A stretch of DNA of 64,000 nucleotides. Origin: Polyangiaceae bacterium. Its GTDB lineage: Bacteria; Myxococcota_A; Polyangia; Polyangiales; Polyangiaceae. The stretch's first letter is position 1. Every line of letters begins with the position of its first letter. A model generated the notes under the pieces. That model made no database searches. It saw only the letters and a list, made by a program, of their open reading frames with translations, and had not been told where the DNA came from. Where the stretch lies: assembly GCA_016719945.1 (NCBI GenBank), contig JADJYE010000007.1:1-64000 (forward strand). The letters are read 5' to 3'. Made by a program: the position numbers and the translations under genes. Of this stretch, positions 36,049 through 43,306 are shown in pieces.

Positions 36049-37250
36049 GGCTGCTCCACCGCGCCGCTGAGCACGTCGCCGAGGTGGCGCGCGCTGTCGC
36101 GCCATGTGCCCCGGCCCGTGAGCCGGACGATCTGCTGGGCGTCGTAGCTGCGCTCGAGCGCGCGCTCGAGCGCGGCGGTCAGCGCGGGCACGTCCTTCGG
36201 GGGGATGAGCTCGCCCATCCTCACGTCGTGGAGCATGTCGGGCACGCCCCCGACCGCCGTGGCGACGACGGGCCGCCCGCAGGCCAGCGACTCGATGACG
36301 CAGTTCGGCGTGCCCTCCGCGTAGCTCGGCAGCGTGCTGAGGTCGCTCGCGGCGTAATACCGCGCCACGTCGTCGATCCCGAGAGTACCCGTCATCACGA
36401 CCCTGTCAGCGAGCCCCTGCGCCCAAGTCTTGCAGGCCTCCGTGTCTTCGCCATCGCCCACGAGCACCAGATCGACGTCGGGGTGGCGCAGCGCGACCTG
36501 ATCGAACGCGTCCATCAGCTCGTATACGCCCTTGCGGCGCTCGAGGCGGCCCACGTAGACGATGTGCCGGCGGGCCGGGTCGAGCCCGACGTCGCGCTTC
36601 GCCTCGACCTTGTCACGAGGGTGAAAGACCGCCGAGTCGACGCCGTCCTCGACGACGACGAGGCGGCTCCAGGGGACGCCGAACGAGTGCGCCGCCTCGG
36701 CCAAGGGGTACGAGACCGCGATGATGCGCGAGACGGTCGGGAAGGTTCGCCGGAGCCAGCGGCCGACCGGCGGGTTCTTCGCCGCGACGTTCATGTCTCC
36801 GCCGTGGAGCTTCACGACGACCGGCACGCCGAGGAGCTTGCCGAGCAAGATGGAGGCGACCCCGTCGGGGTAAGCGAACGGGCTCAAGATCACGTCGAAG
36901 CGACCCCGCATCCGCTCGACGTCGGGCAACACGCCCGCAGCGTACAGCGGGGCGTGCACGGCCGCGAAGCGGGGCACGTGCAGGAACCGAGGGTGGCGAA
37001 CCGGGAGGCCCGCGATCTCGTCCTCGCGCGGGACCTCGCCGGCGACGCTCGCCCGAGTGCGCCCGCGCAAGAGCCCCGCCCCCGGAAACCACGGCACGGG
37101 GTTGAGGACCGTGACCTCCCACCCCAGCTCGCGCAGCGCGGCGAGCTGCCTCTTGTTGTAAGGGCCGAAGGAGGGCTCGACGCGGTTGGGGAAGATGCGG
37201 GTGACGCACAGGACCCGCACCGGCGCGCCGTCCGCGCGGCGATCAGGCAC
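36045..37250 (-). CDS. GT4-family glycosyltransferase
   Basis: 401 residues with the GT-B fold. The N-terminal domain begins VRVLCVTRIFPNRVEPSFGPYN, with ILSPFAYPDG and VVVKLHGGDMNV. The C-terminal nucleotide-sugar domain contains HIVYVGRLERRKGVYELMDAF, LVLVGDGEDTEA and PSYAEGTPNCVIESLACGRPVVATAVGGVPD, including the EX7E-type motif of family 4. It is cytosolic. It adds a sugar to the lipid-linked repeat unit started by the WcaJ-type enzyme at 38218. It overlaps the STAS gene by 8 bases and the second Wzz by 3. Confidence 0.93.
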   Translation of the reverse strand: MPDRRADGAPVRVLCVTRIFPNRVEPSFGPYNKRQLAALRELGWEVTVLNPVPWFPGAGLLRGRTRASVAGEVPREDEIAGLPVRHPRFLHVPRFAAVHAPLYAAGVLPDVERMRGRFDVILSPFAYPDGVASILLGKLLGVPVVVKLHGGDMNVAAKNPPVGRWLRRTFPTVSRIIAVSYPLAEAAHSFGVPWSRLVVVEDGVDSAVFHPRDKVEAKRDVGLDPARRHIVYVGRLERRKGVYELMDAFDQVALRHPDVDLVLVGDGEDTEACKTWAQGLADRVVMTGTLGIDDVARYYAASDLSTLPSYAEGTPNCVIESLACGRPVVATAVGGVPDMLHDVRMGELIPPKDVPALTAALERALERSYDAQQIVRLTGRGTWRDSARHLGDVLSGAVEQP

Positions 37251-37554
37251 CCGGCTGTCCCGGGAAGACGCGGTTGAGCTGCAACAGCTTGAAGATCGCG
37301 AGAGGCTGGTCTCTCAGGCCCGCGATGCGGACCTCGCCACCGAACGCGCGGACACGCTTGAGCAGGGAGACGAGGGCCCCCACGCCGGAGCTGTCGATCA
37401 GCCGCAGGTTCGACAGGTCGAGCGTGATGCTCTTGCGCCCCTCGGCGACGAGCGCGTCGAGCGTGGGCCGCAGCTCGGGCGCCGTGAGCGCGTCGAGCGT
37501 CCCGTCGATGCTCACCAGGGTCTCTTCACCGTTGTCGCTTCGCGTGTGGCCCAT
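37243..37554 (-). CDS. STAS-domain anti-anti-sigma-type protein
   Basis: 103 residues, single STAS domain. The switch Ser region reads LRLIDSSGVGAL, preceded by SITLDLSN, as in SpoIIAA/RsbV. It overlaps the glycosyltransferase start region by 8 bases and follows the HATPase gene 76 bases upstream. Such pairs operate by partner switching: the kinase phosphorylates the STAS Ser, releasing or binding a third protein. In Vibrio fischeri a STAS/kinase-phosphatase pair (SypA/SypE) controls polysaccharide genes, so a similar role here is plausible. Confidence 0.9.
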   Translation of the reverse strand: MGHTRSDNGEETLVSIDGTLDALTAPELRPTLDALVAEGRKSITLDLSNLRLIDSSGVGALVSLLKRVRAFGGEVRIAGLRDQPLAIFKLLQLNRVFPGQPGA

Positions 37555-37630
37555 TCAGACTCCTACCGCGTTGATTCGTCTTCATAGCCCAACCCGCCGC
37601 GGAAGGAAGGGTCCTTGTCGCCGGCGCAGC

Positions 37631-38164
37631 TCACGGCGCCGCGCTCGCCGAGCCTTCCCCGCCGGCTCCTCGGGCGTCGGCCGCGCCCACGCGCCACCGC
37701 TTGATCATCGTGAGCGTGTGAGGCGGCCCGGCTTGGTAGCGAATTTCGTCGAGGAACGAGCGCATGATGAACAGGCCCATGCCGCGCTCGGGCAGCTCGT
37801 CCGGCAGGTCGAGGTGCTGCGCGGGGTCGAAGGGGTGGCCGGTGTCGGTGACCTCGATCACGACCGAGCCGCCCGCCTCGTCCACGTCGCTCGCGTACAC
37901 CTTGATGTCGATGCGCCCCGCGCTGGCCCCCTTGTAGCCGTGGATCGCGAGGTTGTTGAAGGCCTCGCTGAACGCGGACACGACCGCCATGACGAACTCG
38001 TCTTGCAGCTCGCCCTTGGCTTTGTCGTCGGGAGCGTGCGCGACCTCGGGGGGCGAAGAGCGCCCCGTCGGGCGGCCGGGTCCGAAGAGCTTGCACGCTG
38101 CGCCGACGACGCGGACTGCGACGTCGCGGTACTCAAGCGCTCCGGGCACACTCAGCGTGATCAC
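37631..38164 (-). CDS. RsbW-like anti-sigma-type serine kinase (HATPase)
   Basis: 177 residues from GTG 38164; the frame is open to 38248 without a better start. GHKL ATPase boxes: EAFNNLAIHGYKG (N box), VTDTGHPFDP (G1) and PERGMGLFIMRSF (G2), with VIEV before G1. No sensor or membrane segment, so it is a cytosolic kinase. Its substrate would be the STAS protein at 37243 and possibly the STAS-like protein at 39165. It is divergent from the sugar transferase at 38218. Confidence 0.82.
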   Translation of the reverse strand: MITLSVPGALEYRDVAVRVVGAACKLFGPGRPTGRSSPPEVAHAPDDKAKGELQDEFVMAVVSAFSEAFNNLAIHGYKGASAGRIDIKVYASDVDEAGGSVVIEVTDTGHPFDPAQHLDLPDELPERGMGLFIMRSFLDEIRYQAGPPHTLTMIKRWRVGAADARGAGGEGSASAAP

Positions 38165-38217
38165 GGGGTCTCGGGTGCGGACGCGCGCAGCACGCCGCGC
38201 GCCGAAAGAAGGGCGAT

Positions 38218-38991
38218 GTGAGGCTACACGACTCGCTCCCCCTCGCATATAAATGTGCCGTGATACCGAGCGTCAAGGTCACCAAGCGCGCCATCGACAT
38301 CCTCTCGTCGTCGATCGGCCTGCTCGCTTCGGCGCCGCTCATGCCGCTCATCGCGCTCGCGATCTACGTCGAGGACAAGGGGCCCATCCTCTACAAGCAG
38401 CGCAGGGCGGGCATGCTCAAGGGCTTCGAGGACCGCGACGGCCTCTCCCTGCCGGTCTTCGAAGAGTTCGACATGTTCAAGTTCCGCTCGATGCGCATCG
38501 ACGCGGAGAAGTTCACCGGCGCCGTGCTCGCCCAGGAGAACGACCCGCGCATCACGCGCGTCGGGCGCTTCCTGCGAAAGAGCCGGCTCGACGAGCTGCC
38601 CCAGCTCATGAACATCCTGCGCGGGGAGATGAGCCTCGTCGGCCCCCGCCCCGAGCGCCCGGAGCTGCTCGTGAACCTCGCGCTCGCCATCCCCTTCTTC
38701 GAAGAGCGCATGCGCGACGTGAAGCCCGGTCTCACCGGCCTCGCGCAGGTCTCGCTCGGCTACACCGGGCGCGCGTTCGAGGGCAGCGAGGCTTCGGCGT
38801 TCGAGGGCACCCTGCTCAACCCCTTCGATCTGCCCGAGACCGAGGGCTCGACCGCAGACGACATGCGGATGAAGCTCCTCTTCGATCTCGCGTACGCCGC
38901 TGCGCTCGAGGGCCTGGGCAGCTTCCTGAGGATGGAGCTCGGCGTGATCTTCAAGACGCCCTGGGTCATGGTGAAGGGCGTGGGGCGGTAA
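38218..38991 (+). CDS. Initiating sugar transferase (WcaJ/WbaP family)
   Basis: 257 residues from GTG 38218; a second GTG at 38260 is equally good. A membrane hairpin (SSIGLLASAPLMPLIALAIY) is followed by the bacterial sugar transferase catalytic region: KQRRAGML, FKFRSMRIDAE, DPRITRVGRFLRKSRLDELPQ and SLVGPRPERPE, then GLTGLAQVS. It transfers a hexose-1-phosphate to undecaprenyl phosphate and so starts the repeat unit. The family often carries an N-terminal extension, which is missing here. Confidence 0.93.
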   Translation: MRLHDSLPLAYKCAVIPSVKVTKRAIDILSSSIGLLASAPLMPLIALAIYVEDKGPILYKQRRAGMLKGFEDRDGLSLPVFEEFDMFKFRSMRIDAEKFTGAVLAQENDPRITRVGRFLRKSRLDELPQLMNILRGEMSLVGPRPERPELLVNLALAIPFFEERMRDVKPGLTGLAQVSLGYTGRAFEGSEASAFEGTLLNPFDLPETEGSTADDMRMKLLFDLAYAAALEGLGSFLRMELGVIFKTPWVMVKGVGR

Positions 38992-39056
38992 CGGTTTGCA
39001 TGAGAGGGCACGTCGTTGTCCTCGATGACGTAGGTGCCGCTATTTCACCCCCCCGG

Positions 39057-39079
39057 CCCCCCTCGCTGCGCGAGGGGGG
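39057..39079 (+). terminator. 9-bp GC hairpin after the sugar transferase
   Basis: 39057-39065 pairs perfectly with 39071-39079 around a 5-base loop. It lies 66 bases past the sugar transferase stop, with no T tract. The 173-base gap up to 39164 holds nothing else recognisable. It may attenuate transcription into the STAS-like gene. Confidence 0.5.
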
Positions 39080-39164
39080 TGATCCCTTGGAGGGCTGCCC
39101 GGGGCCGCGCGGGCCCCCGCGTGAGGCGCTGGGAATCTCGGCGCGATCGTCGTACACGGGGCGG

Positions 39165-39578
39165 ATGAAGGTCGAGCACTCACGCGGCCCGAACTTCGTC
39201 ATCGAGGTCGACGAAGGGCTCGCTACGTGCCGCGTCTGGCAGCGCCCCGACCTGACGAGCACCGAGGGTGCGGCGTGCGCCGAGCAGATCTCGCGACACG
39301 CCGAGGCCCTCGCCTCGGACCCCAACGCGCGAGGCTTCGTGTTCGATCTGCGCCAAGCGCCGCCGATCGCCGGCCCGCGGACCACCGCCGCGGTCGGGCA
39401 GATGGCCAAGGCCTACGAGGTCGCCGGCAAGGGGTTCGCCGTCATCACCGCCGACACCCCGATGATGCTCCTGCAGTTTCGCCGCGTGGTTCGGGAGGCG
39501 GCGCCGCTGCGCGGGGTCGTCACCACGGACGAGGCGGAAGCCGTGGAGTCCGTGCGGCGAGCGCGCGCCCGCCGGTAG
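39165..39578 (+). CDS. STAS-like domain protein
   Basis: 137 residues from ATG 39165. It has alternating strands and helices of STAS type (VIEVDEGLATCRVWQRPD, GFVFDLRQAPPIAGPRT, GKGFAVITADTPMMLLQFR), but the switch region reads APPIAGPRTT rather than DSSG. It may be a non-phosphorylatable relative that binds the same partners as the STAS protein at 37243. It ends just before two strong inverted repeats. Confidence 0.55.
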   Translation: MKVEHSRGPNFVIEVDEGLATCRVWQRPDLTSTEGAACAEQISRHAEALASDPNARGFVFDLRQAPPIAGPRTTAAVGQMAKAYEVAGKGFAVITADTPMMLLQFRRVVREAAPLRGVVTTDEAEAVESVRRARARR

Positions 39579-39608
39579 CATCATCGCTTAGGGGGGTGTC
39601 CCTAGCTC

Positions 39609-39670
39609 GGCTCGGGGTTCGCCCGGCCCTCGCTCACGCTCGCAAGTGAAGGCCGGGCAATCCCCGAGCC
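39609..39670. repeat. Long imperfect inverted repeat
   Basis: Arms 39609-39628 and 39651-39670 match at 17 of 20 positions (blocks of 9 and 8 pairs) with an inner 22-base loop that can also pair at TCAC/GTGA. It occupies the gap between convergent genes, so it is probably a bidirectional terminator. A tRNA was considered and rejected. Confidence 0.6.
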
Positions 39671-39708
39671 TCACCCCAACCTATGTTCCACCCCCTTTGA
39701 TCTTGCTG

Positions 39709-39727
39709 GTCCGACCTCCGGTCGGAC
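39709..39727 (-). terminator. 7-bp hairpin at the dehydratase stop
   Basis: 39709-39715 pairs perfectly with 39721-39727 around a 5-base loop, touching the stop codon of the minus-strand dehydratase. It probably ends that transcript together with the larger repeat beside it. Confidence 0.45.
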
Positions 39728-40698
39728 TAGCCCTCGAGCGCGGCCCTCAGCACGGCGGGCGACACGTTCCCACCCGATACGATCACCCCGATGCGCCGCG
39801 CCGCGAAGGGCACCAAGCGCTCGAGCGCGGCCGCCAGCGCACACGCCCCGGAGGGCTCGGCGAGGACCTTCCCCTCGAAGAGCAGCGCCCGGACCGCCGC
39901 CGAGATCGCCCCGTCGCTCACGGTCACGGCGACGGCGACGTGCTCCATCGCGATCGCGAAGTTCAGCTCCCCCACGCGGACCGGCTTGAGGCCGTCCGCG
40001 ATGGTCGTGCCCGGCGCCACCGTGACGCGCTCCTTCGCCTCGAAGCTCCTGCGGAAGGCGTCGGCCGCCTCGGGCTCGACGGCGACGACCCTCGGTCGGC
40101 TCGGGTGACCGGTCACGGCGAGGCAGGCGCCGGCGAGCAGCCCTCCCCCGCCGACGGGCACCAGCACGGCGTCGAGCGTCGCACCGCGCTCCTCGGCCTG
40201 CTCGAGCAGCTCGAGCGTCGCGGTCGCCTGTCCGGCGATGACGGCCGCGTCGTCGAACGGCGGGATCAGCGCCCCGCCGCTGCGCGCCGCGATCTCGCGG
40301 GCGACCCGCTCGCGATCGGGCGTGGTCTTCCCCGCGAACGTGACGCGGCCGCCGAGCGCGCGCACCGCGTCGACCTTCACGGAGGGCGCGTCCTCGGGCA
40401 TCACCACGTCGACCTCCACCCCGGCCTCGCGTCCCGCCAGGGCGACGGCCTGCCCGTGGTTGCCGCTCGAGAACGTGACGAGACCACGCCGCCGGGACGC
40501 CTCGCTCAACGAGAGCACCGCGTTCATCGCCCCGCGCGCCTTGAAGGCGCCGATGCGCTGGAGGCACTCGGCCTTGAGGTAGAGCTGCGCGCCGGCCCGC
40601 GCGTCGAGCGCGGGCACGCGCAGCACGGGCGTCCGCTCGACGCTCTTGCCGAGGCGCTCCTTCGCGACCACGACGTCCTCGAACGTGGGCAGGTCCAT
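39727..40698 (-). CDS. PLP-dependent threonine/serine dehydratase
   Basis: 323 residues from ATG 40698 (MDLPTFEDV); an upstream in-frame ATG was judged less likely. Fold-type II PLP enzyme: GAFKARGA with Lys53 for the Schiff base, SSGNHGQA for phosphate binding, VPVGGGGLLAG, and SGGNVSP near the end. It would deaminate threonine to 2-oxobutanoate or serine to pyruvate; related racemases share the same motifs. No ACT domain, so feedback by isoleucine is unlikely. It is placed inside the exopolysaccharide region but biochemically unrelated to it. Confidence 0.9.
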   Translation of the reverse strand: MDLPTFEDVVVAKERLGKSVERTPVLRVPALDARAGAQLYLKAECLQRIGAFKARGAMNAVLSLSEASRRRGLVTFSSGNHGQAVALAGREAGVEVDVVMPEDAPSVKVDAVRALGGRVTFAGKTTPDRERVAREIAARSGGALIPPFDDAAVIAGQATATLELLEQAEERGATLDAVLVPVGGGGLLAGACLAVTGHPSRPRVVAVEPEAADAFRRSFEAKERVTVAPGTTIADGLKPVRVGELNFAIAMEHVAVAVTVSDGAISAAVRALLFEGKVLAEPSGACALAAALERLVPFAARRIGVIVSGGNVSPAVLRAALEG

Positions 40699-40784
40699 GC
40701 CGCGGTTCGTACACCAGGGGTCGGGCGCGGTCACCGATGACGGCTCTTGCTTCGAGCCGCGCCGCGACGTACCCAGGAGTGAAA

Positions 40785-41816
40785 ATGGGTGACCCGCTGA
40801 AGGTCCTCGTCACCGGCTCGAACGGCTTCCTCGGGTCCGCGCTGGTCGATCGCTTGCTCGCGCGAGGCGTGCGGGGGGTGGTGTGCGCGCTCCGCGCGGG
40901 GAGCCCGCGAGGTCGCCTCGACGAGGTCTTGGCGCGGCACCCTGGCGCAGGCGCCGCGGTGGTCACCGGCTCCCTGGAGACGGTCGCCGGCGCGGCCGCC
41001 CTGCTCGACGGCGTCGGGACGGTGCTCCACGTCGCCGCGACGATGCGCGGCTCCACCGCGCAGATCTTCCACGGCACCGTCGACGCCTCGAAGAACCTCC
41101 TCGACGCGATCGCCGCGCGCTCGCCGCGCCCCCGCGTGGTGCTCGTCAGCTCGTTCGGGGTTTACGGCGTCGCCGAGCTGCCGCGCGGCGCCGTCGTCGA
41201 CGAGACGACCCCGCTCGAGCCTCACCCCGAGCGCCGCGACGACTACTCACACGCCAAGCTCTGGCAGGAGCAGCTGTTCGCCGACTACCACCGCCGCCAC
41301 GAGGTCCCCCTGGCGGTCGTTCGGCCCGGCGTCATCTACGGCCCGGGCGGAGTGGCGCTCTCGAGCCGCGTCGGCCTCGGCTTCCCGAAGGTGTTCGTCG
41401 CGCTCGGCGGGGGCAACGAGCTGCCTCTGACGTACGTCGACAACTGCGCCGAGGCGATCTGCGTCGTCGCCGACAAGGCGCGCTTCGACGGCGATGTGTA
41501 CAACGTCCACGACGACGACCTGATCACCTGCGACGACTACCTCCGCCGCTACCGAGCTGCGGTCGGCGGGCTGCGCGCGGTCAAGGTCCCGTTCGCTGCC
41601 TTCCTCGCGCTGTCCGGCCTCGTCGAGTGGGTCAGCGAGGCGCGCTCGAAGGGGCGAAGGCCCGCGAAGCTCAGCCGCTACAAGACGCGCACGACTTGGG
41701 GCGGCAACCGCTTCTCGAACGCCCGGCTCCGTTCGCTGGGCTTCGCGCCCATCGTCTCGACCGACGAGGGGCTGCGCCGCACGTTTGAGCACCTCGCGGC
41801 GAAGGCCCAGAGCTGA
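40785..41816 (+). CDS. NAD-dependent epimerase/dehydratase
   Basis: 343 residues from ATG 40785, with AGGAG seven bases before it (an upstream ATG at 40737 was set aside). Extended short-chain dehydrogenase: VLVTGSNGFLGSAL (GxxGxxG), VLHVAATMRG, VLVSSFGVYG, and the catalytic YSHAK (Tyr-x-x-x-Lys). It probably makes a modified nucleotide sugar for the adjacent polymer genes. The C-terminal third (TWGGNRFSNARLRSLGF) is typical of the family. Confidence 0.9.
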   Translation: MGDPLKVLVTGSNGFLGSALVDRLLARGVRGVVCALRAGSPRGRLDEVLARHPGAGAAVVTGSLETVAGAAALLDGVGTVLHVAATMRGSTAQIFHGTVDASKNLLDAIAARSPRPRVVLVSSFGVYGVAELPRGAVVDETTPLEPHPERRDDYSHAKLWQEQLFADYHRRHEVPLAVVRPGVIYGPGGVALSSRVGLGFPKVFVALGGGNELPLTYVDNCAEAICVVADKARFDGDVYNVHDDDLITCDDYLRRYRAAVGGLRAVKVPFAAFLALSGLVEWVSEARSKGRRPAKLSRYKTRTTWGGNRFSNARLRSLGFAPIVSTDEGLRRTFEHLAAKAQS

Positions 41817-41828
41817 AGGCGCGACGCC

Positions 41829-43205
41829 ATGTTCTCCACTCCCGGCATCGCGGCCCTCATCGTGCTCATCTACATGAAGCCGCAGGAGTTCGTGCCCGGC
41901 CTGGAGGGCCTGCCGCTGCTCTACATCATGCTCGGCGGCGCGGTGCTCGGCCTCTTGCTCGACCTGCGCCTCGGGTACGCCAAGCTCGACCTCCCCCCGC
42001 AGACCCCCTACGTGCTCGGTCTGCTCGGGTGGTGCACGGTCACGTACCTGGTGAAGGTCGGCGGCGGCGGGCTGCCTGGCGTGATCGTCGAGCTGGCGAT
42101 CATCGCGGTCATCTTCTTCCTCATCGGGATGGGGATCCAATCCTTCCGCTCGTACGAGGTCGTGCTCGGCAGCCTCCTGTCGGTCACGTTGTTCGTGGCG
42201 TTCGTGTGCTTCCATCAGGGCCTGGGGCCGCTGGGCTGCGCCGTGATGGAGGGCGCGACCAGCGAGACGCTGCGCCCCGACGGCCGCCCCTGTCACAACT
42301 CCGAGGAGTGCTACTCCGGCGACGCCGAGCCGGGCGCGCAGTACCAATGTGAGAAGACGGGCCTCTTCGGCACGGTGAGCGTCGGCTCGGGACGCGTCCG
42401 CTATCGCGGCGTGCTGAAGGACCCGAACGAGGTCGCGCTGACCTGCAGCGTGGCCCTGCCCATCCTCATGTCACGCCTGCAGCGCAAGCGCTCGCTGTCG
42501 CGAGGGCTGCTGCTCGCGCTGGGCGTGCTGCTGGTCGGCGCGACCGTGATCTTCACGCAGTCGCGCGGCGGCGTGCTGGTGTTCCTGGCGGTGTGGGGCG
42601 TGTACTTCGTGCGCTCGTTCGGGGTGAAGGGGCTGATCGGCGCGGCGATGTTGGGCGCGCCGCTCGTCCTGCTCGGGGGCCGCTCTGGGTCCGAGTCCGC
42701 CGAGTCGTCGGGGGAGCGCTCCGAGGTGCTCTACGACGGCATCAACATGTTCATGCAGAGCCCGATCTTCGGGGTCGGCTACAACCAATACACCGAGCAC
42801 ACCTTCCTCACGGCGCACAACAGCTACATGCTGGCGATCTCGGAGAACGGGTTCTTCGGGCTCTTCCTCTTCCTGTGCATCCTCGTGCTGTCGGTGAAGA
42901 CGTGCGTCAGCTGTGTCCTCAAATACCGGAACGACCCGGACGCGGAGGTCGCTTCGACCTGTGGCACCGCCGTCCTCGCCTCGCTCGGTGGCGCGGCGGT
43001 CGGCTCCTTCTTCCTGTCGTTCACCTACCACCACGTGCTGTGGATCTATTTCGCCATCGCCGCCGGCCTGTACGTCGTGGTCCGGCGCCACGATCCGAGC
43101 TTCAAGGTCGGCCTCAACATCAAGGAGCACGCGGTCATCGCGATGGCGACGATCGGCTTCATCGGCGTGATGAAGGTGCTGGTCCGGTCGGTGGGCGGGC
43201 ACTGA
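41829..43205 (+). CDS. O-antigen ligase / Wzy-type polymerase
   Basis: 458 residues, about ten membrane segments. The central periplasmic loop includes RPCHNSEECYSG with two close Cys, then the Wzy_C-type stretch RYRGVLKDPNEVALT, IFTQSRGGVLVFLAV and LTAHNSYMLAISENGFFG. It polymerises undecaprenyl-linked repeat units in the periplasm or ligates the finished chain. It completes the assembly set; a flippase (Wzx) was not found in the window. Confidence 0.88.
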   Translation: MFSTPGIAALIVLIYMKPQEFVPGLEGLPLLYIMLGGAVLGLLLDLRLGYAKLDLPPQTPYVLGLLGWCTVTYLVKVGGGGLPGVIVELAIIAVIFFLIGMGIQSFRSYEVVLGSLLSVTLFVAFVCFHQGLGPLGCAVMEGATSETLRPDGRPCHNSEECYSGDAEPGAQYQCEKTGLFGTVSVGSGRVRYRGVLKDPNEVALTCSVALPILMSRLQRKRSLSRGLLLALGVLLVGATVIFTQSRGGVLVFLAVWGVYFVRSFGVKGLIGAAMLGAPLVLLGGRSGSESAESSGERSEVLYDGINMFMQSPIFGVGYNQYTEHTFLTAHNSYMLAISENGFFGLFLFLCILVLSVKTCVSCVLKYRNDPDAEVASTCGTAVLASLGGAAVGSFFLSFTYHHVLWIYFAIAAGLYVVVRRHDPSFKVGLNIKEHAVIAMATIGFIGVMKVLVRSVGGH

Positions 43206-43252
43206 TCCAGCCCCGCGCCCCACACGTCACTCATTGCTGAGTTACTTTTCGA

Positions 43253-43272
43253 CCCGCGGGCCTCGACGCGGG
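43253..43272 (+). terminator. 6-bp hairpin after the polymerase
   Basis: 43253-43258 pairs with 43267-43272 around an 8-base loop, 48 bases past the polymerase stop and 35 before the amylase start. A weak terminator or leader hairpin; no T tract. Confidence 0.35.
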
Positions 43273-43306
43273 GGCCTCCATGAGGCATGGCAAGGAGCGT
43301 CGCACC

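Noticed and set aside
39609..39670. Possible tRNA
   Set aside because: No acceptor/anticodon/T-loop arrangement; just one long imperfect hairpin.
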